From Brevundimonas sp. (lineage in GTDB: Bacteria; Pseudomonadota; Alphaproteobacteria; Caulobacterales; Caulobacteraceae): DNA of 64,000 nt. The notes beneath the pieces were generated by a model. The model saw only the letters and a program-made list of their open reading frames with translations, was not told the DNA's origin and ran no database searches. This document shows positions 1 to 7,417 of this stretch, in pieces (within the stretch, counting starts at the first letter, position 1; every line of letters begins with the position of its first letter). The stretch covers positions 1 through 64,000 of the forward strand of contig JAPZRF010000012.1 in the NCBI GenBank assembly GCA_027531145.1, written 5' to 3'. The translations under genes and the position numbers were made by a program.

Positions 1-285
1 CGTGCCGAGGGCGCCGGGGGGTGGGGGGGGGTGGGGTCCCTGCGCTGGGGTGGTGCCCGCGCAATCGTGGGGGGGGGGGGGGGGGGTTTTCTCGCCCCCG
101 GGGGGGGGGGGGGGGTGGGGGCCGCCGCCGGGTCGGAGGCCGCGAACAGGGGGGGGGGGGGGGGGGGCCGTGGCACCCCCCCCGGGGGGGGGGGGGGGCC
201 CCGCGCGGGGGGGGGGGGGGCGCGGGGCGCTACCCCCCCTCACCATGCTTCGCATGGTCCCCTCCCCCCTGTGGGGGGAGGATGG
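1..285. other. G-run low-complexity sequence, probable contig-end artefact
   Basis: This stretch consists largely of homopolymer G tracts, including runs of about 18 G at 69-86 and others at 101-180 and 187-220, separated by short C-rich pieces. Reading frames through it encode only poly-Gly, Pro and Arg. Nothing resembling the N-terminal half of the helicase that follows is present, although that half must be encoded upstream in an intact gene. I see no gene here. The likeliest explanation is erroneous sequence at an assembly edge rather than biology. Confidence 0.7.
236..282. repeat. Degraded unit of the dispersed intergenic palindromic repeat
   Basis: This segment reads as a CCCCCTCACCATGC, TTCGCATGG, CCCTCCCCCC, GTGGGGGGAGG series, the same order of blocks seen at 2247-2300 (CCCCTCATCC, ATGCTCCGCATG, CTTCTCTCCC, GAGGGGAGAAGG). 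It sits exactly where the G-run sequence joins recognisable helicase coding sequence, so a repeat may have helped create the misjoin. The assignment rests on block order only. Confidence 0.4.
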
Positions 286-2136
286 GATGGAGTTCGAGTG
301 GTCACCGGCGACCCGGGCGCGCCGCCGGTGGTGGAGGTGCTGGTGTCCCAAGGGCGGGTGCCCTGGGCCGGGCATACCGGCCAGCACGCCATGCCCGAGG
401 TCTATGAGGCGATCGTTCGGGCCGGGCTGACGCTGGTGTTCGTCAACACCCGCTGGCAGGCGGAGTTCGTGTTCCAGCAGCTGTGGGCGATCAACGACCG
501 GGACCTGGCCATCGCCCTGCACCATGGCTCGCTGGCGGCGGAGCAGCGGCGCAAGGTCGAGGCGGCCATGGCGCGCGGCGACCTGCGCGCGGTGGTCTGC
601 ACCTCGACGCTGGACCTCGGCATCGACTGGGGCGACGTCGATCTGGTGATCCAGCTGGCCGCGCCGAAGGGTGCCAGCCGGCTGGTCCAGCGCATCGGCC
701 GGGCCAACCACCGGCTCGACGAGCCCAGCCGCGCCCTGCTGGTGCCCGCCAGCCGTTTCGAGCTGCTGGAGTGCCAGGCCGCACGCGAGGCGGTCGAGGC
801 CAACGCCTTCGACCGCGACCCGGGGCAGGTCGGGGCGCTGGACGCCCTGGCCCAGCACATCATGGGCTGTGCCTGCTCCGAACCCTTCACGCTGGAGGCG
901 CTGCATGCCGAGATCACTACGGCCGCCCCCTATCGCGACCTGGCGTACGCTGCCTTCGAGGAAGTGGTCGATCTGGTCGCCACCGGCGGCTACGCCCTGC
1001 GCACCTACGACCGCTTCGCCCGCATCGTGCGCGACCGGGAGGGCAATTGGCGGGTGCGCGACGCGAAGACCGCCCAGCGCCACCGCATGAATGTCGGGGC
1101 CATCGTCACCGCCGCGACCCTGAACGTCCGCGTCGCCTCGCGCCGGGCCGGGGGCAAGGCCCTGATGGGCGGCCGAAAGGTGGGCGAGGCCGAGGAGCAC
1201 TATTTCGAACAGATGTCGCCCGGCGACACCTTCGTCTTCGCCGGCCAGGTCTGGGCCTTCCAGGGCATCGTCGGCCTCGACGCCCTCGTCAGCCCCGCGC
1301 AGGATAAAGAGCCCAAGATTCCCAGCTGGGGCGGTGCCAAGTTCCCGCTCTCGACCTCGCTGGCCGACCGCGTACGCGAGATGATCGAGGATCGCGACCA
1401 CTGGCGCGTGCTGCCGCCGGACGTGCAGGAATGGCTGGAGGCCCAGGAGCAGCGCTCGCGCATCCCCGGGCGCGAGGCCCTGCTGGTCGAGACCTTCGAT
1501 CGCGGCAGCCGCCACTTCCTCGTGGCCTATCCGTTCGAGGGGCGCATCGCGCACCAGACCCTGGCCATGCTGCTGACGCGGCGGCTGGACCGGGCCGGGG
1601 TCGGGCCGCTGGGATTTGTGGTCACCGACTACGCCCTCGCCATCTGGTCGGTGCGGTCGATGGCCGATCTCGACCTCGACGCCCTGTTCGAGCCGGACAT
1701 GCTGGGCGACGATCTGGAGAGCTGGCTCGACGAGAGCTTCATGATGAAGCGCACCTTCAAGGCCTGCGCGCTCATTTCGGGCCTGATCGAGCGGCGCCAG
1801 CCGGGGGCGGAGAAGACCGGGCGGCAGGTGACCTTCTCGACCGATCTGATCTACGACGTGCTGCGTCGGCACCAGCCGGATCACCTGCTGTTGCGCATCG
1901 CCCGGGCCGACGCGGCGGCGGGCCTGCTGGACGTGGCGCGGCTGGGTCAACTGTTGACGCGAATCCGCGGGCGGATCGATCATGCGGCGCTGGAGCAGCC
2001 GTCGCCCTTCTCGGTGCCGGTGCTTGTGCAAATCGGCCGCGAGCGGGTCGACGGCGGCGGGGCGGCGGAGATGATCCTCGAGGCCTCCGGCCTGATGTTC
2101 GACGAGGAGGCGCTGGTGGCCGAGGTGATGGGATGA
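286..2136 (+). CDS. Ligase-associated Lhr-type DEXH helicase, 5'-truncated
   Basis: This is the C-terminal 616 residues of an Lhr-family superfamily 2 DNA helicase of the kind encoded with ATP-dependent DNA ligases. Homology is recognisable from about codon 286 (GVRVVTGDPG). The helicase C domain follows, with LVFVNTRWQAE, the motif V block TSTLDLGIDWGDVDLV and the motif VI block QRIGRANHRLD. The rest is the long winged-helix and Lhr-core region, ending at TGA 2134-2136. The RecA1 domain with the Walker A and DEXH motifs is missing and replaced by G-run sequence, so this is a partial gene at an assembly edge, not a natural short protein. The nuclease PdeM follows on the same strand, the usual partner of this helicase in ligase-associated repair clusters; the ligase and exonuclease genes would be expected to the left. 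Confidence 0.85.
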   Translation, partial: DGVRVVTGDPGAPPVVEVLVSQGRVPWAGHTGQHAMPEVYEAIVRAGLTLVFVNTRWQAEFVFQQLWAINDRDLAIALHHGSLAAEQRRKVEAAMARGDLRAVVCTSTLDLGIDWGDVDLVIQLAAPKGASRLVQRIGRANHRLDEPSRALLVPASRFELLECQAAREAVEANAFDRDPGQVGALDALAQHIMGCACSEPFTLEALHAEITTAAPYRDLAYAAFEEVVDLVATGGYALRTYDRFARIVRDREGNWRVRDAKTAQRHRMNVGAIVTAATLNVRVASRRAGGKALMGGRKVGEAEEHYFEQMSPGDTFVFAGQVWAFQGIVGLDALVSPAQDKEPKIPSWGGAKFPLSTSLADRVREMIEDRDHWRVLPPDVQEWLEAQEQRSRIPGREALLVETFDRGSRHFLVAYPFEGRIAHQTLAMLLTRRLDRAGVGPLGFVVTDYALAIWSVRSMADLDLDALFEPDMLGDDLESWLDESFMMKRTFKACALISGLIERRQPGAEKTGRQVTFSTDLIYDVLRRHQPDHLLLRIARADAAAGLLDVARLGQLLTRIRGRIDHAALEQPSPFSVPVLVQIGRERVDGGGAAEMILEASGLMFDEEALVAEVMG

Positions 2137-2149
2137 GGGTCAGATGTTT

Positions 2150-2300
2150 CCTTCTCCCCTCGGGGGAGAAGGTGGGCGCCGGAGGCGCCCGGATGAGGGG
2201 GCGTGGGCAGCCTGCTCCACGTCTGACGGTGAGCCGGGGACAGACCTCCCCCTCATCCATCATGCTCCGCATGCCACCTTCTCTCCCGAGGGGAGAAGGG
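2150..2300. repeat. Paired inverted intergenic repeat (two palindromic units)
   Basis: The left unit begins with a hairpin of arms CCTTCTCCCC and GGGGAGAAGG (2150-2172), then a second perfect hairpin GGGCGCC-GGA-GGCGCCC (2174-2190), then GGATGAGGGGG. The right unit (2247-2300) is the same order inverted: CCCCCTCATCC, a short hairpin around ATGCTCCGCAT, then CCTTCTCTCCC-GAGGGGAGAAGG. Between them lies about 45 bp of unrelated sequence. The element fills the gap between the helicase and pdeM, and the pdeM start codon lies directly after it. Related paired units occur at 3035-3189, 6993-7158 and 36466-36615. Confidence 0.75.
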
Positions 2301-2302
2301 AC

Positions 2303-3034
2303 GTGAACGCCGCCCTCCGGCAGAGACTCGCGCCCGCCCGGCGCGGGTGCGGCGGCCTGACCGTCCGGGTCGCCAGCGAGCCATGCGTCCTGCGCTGTTC
2401 GGGCGCGCTCTGGATTCCCGCTCACCGGACCCTGATCGCCTCGGACCTGCATCTGGAGAAGGGCTCGGCCTTCGCCGCCCGCGGCCAGATGCTGCCCCCC
2501 TACGACAGCCCGGCGACCCTGGCCAAGCTGGAAGCCGAGGTCGAGGCTCTGGACCCGGCCACTGTGGTGCTGCTCGGCGACAGCTTCCACGACCGGCGCG
2601 CGGTCGAGCGGCTGGGCGAGACGGAGCACGCCCGGCTGACGCGTCTGGCCGAGGGGCGCCGCTGGGTCTGGCTGGAGGGCAACCACGATCTGGAGGCGCT
2701 CGCCGGGGCGCTGGACCGGCTCACCGGCGAGGTGGTGACGACGCTCGAGGTCGGGGCGCTGCGCCTGATCCACGAACCGCAGCCAGGCGCCCCGCCCGGC
2801 GAGGTGGCCGGTCACCTGCACCCGGCGGCGCGGGTCGCCGCCCACGGCCGCGGCGTACGCCGGCCCTGCTTCGTCACCGACGGCCAGAGGATCGTGTTGC
2901 CCGCCTTCGGCGTCTTCACCGGGGGGCTGGACGTCCGCGATCCGGCCATTGCGGGGCTGTTTTCAGGCCCGCCGCTCGTCGCCGCGCTGGGACGGGACAA
3001 GGTCCATGCGCTGGATTGGGGCAACATCCGATAG
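2303..3034 (+). CDS. pdeM: Ligase-associated DNA damage response endonuclease PdeM
   Basis: A 243-residue calcineurin-type metallophosphoesterase of the PdeM family, a nuclease encoded with ATP-dependent ligase and Lhr-type helicase in bacterial repair clusters. The metal-binding motifs are all visible in order: SDLHLEKG near residue 48, LLGDSFHD near 93, GNHD near 128, and GHLHP near 170. I chose the GTG at 2303, immediately after the repeat, because the reading frame upstream runs through repeat sequence; a shorter start near LTVRVASEP is possible. It follows the helicase by 166 bp, all of it repeat, so co-transcription is plausible but the hairpins could weaken it. Probably cytoplasmic. 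Confidence 0.85.
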   Translation: MNAALRQRLAPARRGCGGLTVRVASEPCVLRCSGALWIPAHRTLIASDLHLEKGSAFAARGQMLPPYDSPATLAKLEAEVEALDPATVVLLGDSFHDRRAVERLGETEHARLTRLAEGRRWVWLEGNHDLEALAGALDRLTGEVVTTLEVGALRLIHEPQPGAPPGEVAGHLHPAARVAAHGRGVRRPCFVTDGQRIVLPAFGVFTGGLDVRDPAIAGLFSGPPLVAALGRDKVHALDWGNIR

Positions 3035-3189
3035 CCCTCCCCCTCGATGGGGGAGGGTTGGGAGGGGGTGGCCCTGCCCGGTATCCGGATGTGGGCTCAA
3101 GGCGGCGTCGTGTCGCCTCAATCGCTCCTCCGGCAGCGTTGTGCTCCCACCCCCATCCCCGACCCTTCCCCCATCGAGGGGGAAGGGGG
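3035..3189. repeat. Paired inverted repeat between pdeM and lpdA, terminator-like
   Basis: The left unit is a perfect 9-bp hairpin CCCTCCCCC-TCGAT-GGGGGAGGG (3035-3057) starting one base after the pdeM stop, followed by TTGGGAGGGGGTGG. The right unit is the inverse: CCACCCCCATCCCC, then a 10-bp hairpin CCCTTCCCCC-ATCGA-GGGGGAAGGG (3163-3187). These genes converge, so the two hairpins may act as terminators from both sides. There is no U-tract. Nothing else recognisable lies in 3058-3160. Confidence 0.65.
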
Positions 3190-3202
3190 AGCTGCGATTC
3201 CT

Positions 3203-3242
3203 GCGCTCAAACAGCGCGCGCCCGCGGTGCGAGCGGTAGCGC
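3203..3242 (+). repeat. 40-bp repeat, intergenic copy next to the lpdA stop codon
   Basis: This 40-bp sequence starts GCGCTCAAACAGCG and ends GCGAGCGGTAGCGC. It is an inverted copy of the segment at 3639-3678 inside lpdA, with four mismatches by my alignment (36 of 40). It ends two bases before the lpdA stop codon (3245-3247). Its ends, GCGCT and AGCGC, are complementary. Confidence 0.8.
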
Positions 3243-3244
3243 GC

Positions 3245-4699
3245 TCAGATATGAATCGCGTGCCCGAGCGCCCGCAGCGACGCCTCGTGGAAGGCCTCGC
3301 CCAGCGTCGGGTGGACGTGGATGGTGCCGGCGACGTCCTCCAGCAGGGCTCCCATCTCCAGCATCTGGGCGAAGCTGTTGGACAGTTCCGAAACGTGCTG
3401 GCCGACGGCTTGGATCCCGAGGATGCGGTGGTCGGTCTTCGAGGCGATGACCCGGACGAAGCCGCCGTCCTCGCCCGCCTCGATGGCCAGGGCGCGGCCG
3501 ATGGCGGCGAAGGGGAAGATCGCGGTGATGACGTCGTCGCGCCCTTCGACATCGGCCGGGCCGAGGCCGGCGGAGACGATCTCCGGCTCGGTGAAGCACA
3601 CCGCCGCAATCGAAACCGGATCAAACCGGCGTTCATGTGCGCTACCGCTCGCGCCGCGGGCGCTCGCTGCATGAGCGCGGCCGGCGATGATCTCCGCGAC
3701 CATCTCGCCCTGGGCTGAGCCCTTGTGCGCCAGCATCGGCTCGCCGGTCAGGTCGCCGACGGCCCAGACATTCTTCATGCTGGTCGCGCAGCGGTCGTCG
3801 ATCTTCACGAACGGACCGTCCATGGCCAGGCCCATGTTTTCCAGACCCCAGCCGCGGGTGCGGGGCTTGCGGCCCACGGTGACCAGCACCTTGTCGGCCG
3901 GGATCGACAGGGGCTCGCCGTCCTTCGTGGTGACCGACAGGGCACCATCCCCGAAACCGCCGGCGCGGGCCCCGAGGAACAGCTGCACCCCGTGCCGCTC
4001 CAGCCATTTGTGCACCGGGTCGGTCAAGGCCTTGTCGTAGAGCGGCAGGATGCGGTCGGCCATCTCGACGATGGCCACCTCGGCCCCGAGCTTGCGGTAG
4101 GCGATACCCAGCTCCAGCCCGATATAGCCGCCGCCGACGACCACCAGCCTGCCGGGCACGGCGTTCAGCGACAGGGCCTCGGTCGAGGAGATGACGTCGC
4201 CGCCGAACGGCAGGAAGGGCAGCTCGACCGGCTCGGACCCCGTGGCCAGAATGACGTGCTCGGCGGTGATGCGGATGTCGCCGCCCCCCTCCGATTCTGG
4301 CGTCCTCACCGTGCAGGTCTTGGCGTCGGCGAACTCGGCCCAGCCCCTGATGACCTTGACCTTGGCCTTCTTCAGCAGGGCCGCCACGCCGGCGTTGAGC
4401 TTTTTGACGATGCCGTCCTTCCATTCGACGGTCTTTGACAGGTCCACGGCTGGGGCCGCGGCGGTGATGCCCAGCGTGCCGCCCTCGGCCGCCGCCTTCG
4501 CCACGGTCTCGTACTTGCCCGCCGCGTGGATGATGGCCTTCGACGGGATGCAGCCGACGTTCAGGCAGGTTCCCCCGAGCCCGTCACCGCCATCGACGAG
4601 CACGGTCTCCAGCCCCAGCTGGCCGCAGCGGATGCCCGCCACATAGCCGCCGGTGCCGGCGCCGACGATGAGGACTTTGGTCTTCAGGGTCTGGGTCAT
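3245..4699 (-). CDS. lpdA: Dihydrolipoyl dehydrogenase (E3) of the branched-chain oxoacid complex
   Basis: This 484-residue flavoprotein reoxidises dihydrolipoyl groups of the E2 subunit using NAD+. The N-terminal FAD motif [11 protein letters not shown] is at residues 12-22, and the redox disulfide in [13 protein letters not shown] gives Cys45 and Cys50. The NAD-binding motif [12 protein letters not shown] and a C-terminal [13 protein letters not shown] block with the catalytic His are also present. The start is the ATG of MTQTLKTK; upstream codons do not look like this family. Residues 342-356 ([15 protein letters not shown]) interrupt the normally continuous EIIAG...RRFDPV segment and are encoded by a dispersed repeat, an in-frame insertion. 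It is the last gene of the bkd cluster, separated from E2 by VapBC and a secreted protein. Confidence 0.93.
   Translation of the reverse strand: MTQTLKTKVLIVGAGTGGYVAGIRCGQLGLETVLVDGGDGLGGTCLNVGCIPSKAIIHAAGKYETVAKAAAEGGTLGITAAAPAVDLSKTVEWKDGIVKKLNAGVAALLKKAKVKVIRGWAEFADAKTCTVRTPESEGGGDIRITAEHVILATGSEPVELPFLPFGGDVISSTEALSLNAVPGRLVVVGGGYIGLELGIAYRKLGAEVAIVEMADRILPLYDKALTDPVHKWLERHGVQLFLGARAGGFGDGALSVTTKDGEPLSIPADKVLVTVGRKPRTRGWGLENMGLAMDGPFVKIDDRCATSMKNVWAVGDLTGEPMLAHKGSAQGEMVAEIIAGRAHAASARGASGSAHERRFDPVSIAAVCFTEPEIVSAGLGPADVEGRDDVITAIFPFAAIGRALAIEAGEDGGFVRVIASKTDHRILGIQAVGQHVSELSNSFAQMLEMGALLEDVAGTIHVHPTLGEAFHEASLRALGHAIHI
3639..3678 (-). repeat. 40-bp repeat inserted in frame within lpdA
   Basis: On the coding strand the segment reads GCGCTCATGCAGCG ... 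GCGAGCGGTAGCGC, matching 3203-3242 in opposite orientation at about 36 of 40 positions. It encodes most of the 15 extra residues at 342-356 of the dihydrolipoyl dehydrogenase. Flanking codons (EIIAG before, RRFDPV after) match the normal family sequence, so the element has been accepted without breaking the frame. Confidence 0.8.
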
Positions 4700-4721
4700 G
4701 CGTGGCCGTTGCTCGGGAACG

Positions 4722-5216
4722 TCAGGGCTGGATCTCTGCGACCAGCTTGAGGATGGTGCTGAACAGGGGGTCGGTCTGGTAGGCGCCTTCAACGGTCGCC
4801 GTGACGCCGTCGCGCAATGTTCGCGCATCGTCGGGAACCATCACGATCGCCAGCCCGCCGACCTCGGCGGTCCAGCCGGCGGTGCAATAGCCGACCTCGT
4901 TCCAGGCGACGCGGAAGGGGCCGGTGGCGACGTCCTCGCCCTTGATCACCCAAGCGGGCTCCAGGGTGGCGAAGCCGAACGCCTCGCAGGCGCGGGCTCC
5001 GGGGTCGCGCGGCAGGTTGAGACCGGCGCGGTTTCGGGCTGCAGCTAGGCACTCGGTCGGGTCGGCGCGCTCCACCGAAACGACTCGGCCGACGAAGACG
5101 GCGCGCGCCGCCGCCGTGTCGTTTGACGCGTTCATCGGCGGCGGCACGCAGGCCCAGGCGGGAGCGCCGCAGGCGAGTGTGAACGCGCAGACAAAGGCGA
5201 TCAGAGCATGTTTCAT
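4722..5216 (-). CDS. Secreted protein of unknown function, possible TIMP/NTR-like fold
   Basis: A 164-residue protein starting [17 protein letters not shown] with a clear signal peptide, probably cut at AWA before a Cys (CVPPPMNAS). The mature start with Cys followed by a [11 protein letters not shown] strand, and later paired Cys residues ([19 protein letters not shown]), resembles bacterial netrin/TIMP-like domains, but I cannot confirm this. A lipoprotein reading at the earlier LAC is less likely. It lies between VapBC and lpdA on the same strand, 22 bp before lpdA. No link to oxoacid metabolism is visible, so it may have arrived with the neighbouring toxin-antitoxin segment. Confidence 0.65.
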   Translation of the reverse strand: MKHALIAFVCAFTLACGAPAWACVPPPMNASNDTAAARAVFVGRVVSVERADPTECLAAARNRAGLNLPRDPGARACEAFGFATLEPAWVIKGEDVATGPFRVAWNEVGYCTAGWTAEVGGLAIVMVPDDARTLRDGVTATVEGAYQTDPLFSTILKLVAEIQP

Positions 5217-5306
5217 GACGATCCTCGTGATAGGCAGGTAGATGAAACGCAGGGCCGTGGCGACGCGCAACATCAAGAAATCTGACGCCGCCACACCCGA
5301 TGCACA

Positions 5307-5430
5307 TCACATCCACAGCGTCGCCGGCTGTTCCGGCAGCCCCTTGATGCGCTGGACGAAGACCGCCGCGTCGTGACCGTCGACGATGCGGTGGTCGAAG
5401 CTGTCGGACAGGTTCATCATCTTGCGCACG
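5307..5430 (-). pseudogene. Duplicated 3' fragment of the E2 acyltransferase gene
   Basis: Read on the minus strand, this encodes RKMMNLSDSFDHRIVDGHDA, continues through AAVFVQRIKGLPEQPATLWM and stops at TGA 5309-5307. It is the last 40 or so codons of the E2 subunit. The intact E2 gene has the same segment at about 6077-6200. By eye the two are close to 90 percent identical at nucleotide level and in the same orientation, so they form a direct repeat about 770 bp apart. The VapBC module lies exactly between them. There is no start codon or upstream coding sequence. Confidence 0.85.
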
Positions 5431-5438
5431 CTCTCCAG

Positions 5439-5804
5439 TCACAGTTGGTACGGCATTCGGACGCCGGGTTCATCAGCCGGGAAGTCCTTGGTATTGCGCG
5501 TGACCAGGAGCCGACCGGTCGACTGAGCGGACGCCCAGATCACGGCGTCCGGCAGTTTCATGCGGCGGGACCGGCGGACGGACACGGCCTGCTCGGCGAT
5601 CCGGTCGTCAAGGCCGACGATGGCATAGCCGTTCAAATAGGTTCGGGTCGGCTCAACCAGGTCGGCTCCGGCTCCGGCCATGACTTCGATCCAGGTGATG
5701 ACACTGATCGCGCGATCCTCGTATCGCTCGATCTCGACATTGGCTTGGGGCACGGCATTAAGATGGTCGATCAGGATATTGGTGTCGAACAGCGCTTTCA
5801 CCAT
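5439..5804 (-). CDS. vapC: VapC-type PIN-domain toxin
   Basis: A 121-residue PIN-domain ribonuclease toxin. The acidic active-site residues are in place: Asp in ALFDTNILIDHL at the N-terminus, Glu in ITWIEVMAG, Asp in KLPDAVIWASA, and the C-terminal LLVTRNTKDF block. The start is the ATG of MVKALFDT, which overlaps the antitoxin stop codon, so translation is coupled. Members of this family typically cleave tRNA or rRNA; the target here is unknown. The C-terminus ends a few bases from the duplicated E2 fragment, which marks one boundary of the inserted segment. Confidence 0.9.
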   Translation of the reverse strand: MVKALFDTNILIDHLNAVPQANVEIERYEDRAISVITWIEVMAGAGADLVEPTRTYLNGYAIVGLDDRIAEQAVSVRRSRRMKLPDAVIWASAQSTGRLLVTRNTKDFPADEPGVRMPYQL

Positions 5805-6013
5805 TCGCTGCGCAGCCGCTCCTGATAGGCCAGCCCGTCTTCGCCGCCCTGCCCCCACAGACCAAAGCCATCCTTGACCGCCTGACGCTTGTTGCGCGCA
5901 ACGTAGTCGTCGATCGCCGCGCGGATGACCGCTGCGCGCGGGCGTTTTTCGCGCTTGGCCAGAGCATCCAGCGCCGCGACCTGATCTTCATTGGCATCCA
6001 CGAGGATACGCAT
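5798..6013 (-). CDS. vapB: VapB-type antitoxin, ribbon-helix-helix
   Basis: A 71-residue antitoxin starting MRILVDANEDQVAALDAL. A short beta strand followed by helices (AALDALAKREKRPRAAVIRA) is typical of ribbon-helix-helix DNA-binding antitoxins. The C-terminal part (GFGLWGQGGEDGLAYQERLR) is the usual toxin-binding tail of this class. It precedes and overlaps the toxin gene by 7 bp. It should repress its own promoter, and a perfect dyad lies 12 bp upstream of its start (6025-6045). The ATG at 6013 is preferred over an in-frame upstream codon at 6046 that lies beyond the operator. Confidence 0.85.
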   Translation of the reverse strand: MRILVDANEDQVAALDALAKREKRPRAAVIRAAIDDYVARNKRQAVKDGFGLWGQGGEDGLAYQERLRSEW

Positions 6014-6024
6014 CCCAAGCCCCC

Positions 6025-6045
6025 TGATATACGGGCAGTATATCA
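6025..6045 (-). promoter_or_regulatory. Operator/promoter dyad of vapBC
   Basis: TGATATAC and GTATATCA form perfect 8-bp arms around a 5-bp GGGCA centre. On the minus strand the same bases contain a TATGATATAC -10-like stretch just upstream of the antitoxin gene. Its position and symmetry fit autorepression by the antitoxin. The stretch is unusually AT-rich for this genome. Confidence 0.75.
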
Positions 6046-6073
6046 TACAGCGCGAGAGGGGCCAGCTACCCAG

Positions 6074-7417
6074 TCACCCCATCCACAGCGTCGCGGGCTG
6101 TTCGAGCAGCCCCTTGATCCGCTGCACGAAGACCGCCGCGTCGTGGCCGTCAACGATGCGGTGATCGAAGGACGAGGACAGGTTCATCATCTTGCGCGCG
6201 ACCATCTGGCCGTCCTTCACCACCACCCGCTCCTGGATCTTGTTGGGGCCGACGATTGCCACCTCTGGGTGGTTGATGATCGGGGTGTGGACCACGCCGC
6301 CCAGCGTGCCCAGCGAGGTGATGGTGATGGTCGAGCCGGACAGCTCGTCCTTCGCCGCCTTGCCGGACTTGGCCGCGCCTGACACCCGGGCGATCTCGTT
6401 GGCGGTGTCATAGACGTCCCGCGCCTCGGCGTGGCGCACCACGGGCACCATCAACCCGTTCGGCGTCTGGGCGGCGATGCCCAGGTGCACAGGCGCGTGT
6501 TGCGTCAGGACACCGGCCTCGTCGTCATAGTGGCTGTTGATCTGCGGCTGGTCGCGCAGGGCCACGATGATGGCCCGGGCGAGGAAGGGCAGCAGGTTCA
6601 GCTTGGGCCGATCCGTCCCCTTGTTTTGCGCGTTCAGATGGGCGCGCAGCTCCTCAAGGGCGGTGACGTCGATCTCCTCGACATAGGTGATGTGCGGGAT
6701 GCGCCGCACGCTTTCGGCCATCTTCTCCGCGATCTTGCGGCGCAGGCCGATGATCTTGACCTCTGTCGTTCCATCGGCGCGGGCGAAGGCCAGCGAACCG
6801 CCCGCGGCCGGGGCCGTGCGCGAGCCGCCGGCGAGGAAGGCGTCGAGGTCGCCGTGCTCGATGCGGCCGGCCGGGCCCGAGCCCGTCACGAACTGCAGCT
6901 CGACGCCCAGCTCCCGCGCCCGACGGCGCACGGCCGGGGAGGCGAGGGGCTTCTGGTTAGGGTCGCGCGCGATGGCGGGGGCGGCATCCGAGCCCCTGCC
7001 CCTTGAGGGGGGAGGGGTTGGGGTGGGGGTTACCCCGGCGGCGGGCTGAGGCGCGGGTCTGGCGGTTTCGACAGGCGCAGCTTCCGCGGGCGCGGACTCC
7101 TTGGAGACAGTGTCTCCCTCACCCCCGGCCCCTCTCCCATCAAGGGAGAGGGAAAAGGGTTCTGCATTCCCCTCGCCCTCGACCACGAACTCGACCAGAG
7201 GACTGCGGACGGCCAGCATCTGGCCGGGCGCGCCGTGCAGCTCCGCGATCACGCCGGCGACCGGCGCGGTGATCTCCACCGTGGCCTTGTCGGTCATGAT
7301 CTCGGCGACGATCTGGTCCTCGACCACCCGGTCGCCGACCTTGACGTGCCAGGCGGCCAGTTCTGCCTCGGCGGTGCCTTCGCCCACGTCGGGCAGCTTG
7401 AAGACGAAACGACCCAT
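6074..7417 (-). CDS. bkdB: Branched-chain 2-oxoacid dehydrogenase E2 (lipoamide acyltransferase)
   Basis: This 447-residue E2 core protein transfers acyl groups from E1 to CoA through a lipoyl arm. The lipoyl domain occupies about residues 1-80, with lipoylated Lys44 in IMTDKATVEI. The subunit-binding domain is near 140-180 (ASPAVRRRARELGVEL). The catalytic domain ends with SFDHRIVDGHDA. Between the first two domains, two linker pieces (PFSLSLDGRGAGGEG and TPTPTPPPSRGRG) are translations of the dispersed palindromic repeat. The start overlaps the E1 beta stop (TGATG). Substrate specificity is inferred from the E1 pair and the Lrp-type regulator rather than shown. Confidence 0.92.
   Translation of the reverse strand: MGRFVFKLPDVGEGTAEAELAAWHVKVGDRVVEDQIVAEIMTDKATVEITAPVAGVIAELHGAPGQMLAVRSPLVEFVVEGEGNAEPFSLSLDGRGAGGEGDTVSKESAPAEAAPVETARPAPQPAAGVTPTPTPPPSRGRGSDAAPAIARDPNQKPLASPAVRRRARELGVELQFVTGSGPAGRIEHGDLDAFLAGGSRTAPAAGGSLAFARADGTTEVKIIGLRRKIAEKMAESVRRIPHITYVEEIDVTALEELRAHLNAQNKGTDRPKLNLLPFLARAIIVALRDQPQINSHYDDEAGVLTQHAPVHLGIAAQTPNGLMVPVVRHAEARDVYDTANEIARVSGAAKSGKAAKDELSGSTITITSLGTLGGVVHTPIINHPEVAIVGPNKIQERVVVKDGQMVARKMMNLSSSFDHRIVDGHDAAVFVQRIKGLLEQPATLWMG
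6993..7158. repeat. Paired palindromic repeat inside the E2 linker coding sequence
   Basis: One unit (6993-7031) reads CCCCTGCCCCTTGAGGGGGG then AGGGGTTGGGGTGGGGG. The inverted partner (7116-7158) reads CCCTCACCCCCGGCCCCTC then TCCCATCAAGGGAGAGGG. The arrangement, two inverted hairpin units about 85 bp apart, matches the intergenic elements at 2150-2300, 3035-3189 and 36466-36615. Here both units stay in frame and supply Pro-, Gly- and Arg-rich linker sequence in the E2 subunit. Confidence 0.75.

Noticed and set aside
2-430. Gly/Pro-rich open frames in the first 430 bases, and a possible G-quadruplex cluster
   Set aside because: The homopolymer runs look like sequence error at an assembly edge, so neither proteins nor quadruplex function should be inferred.
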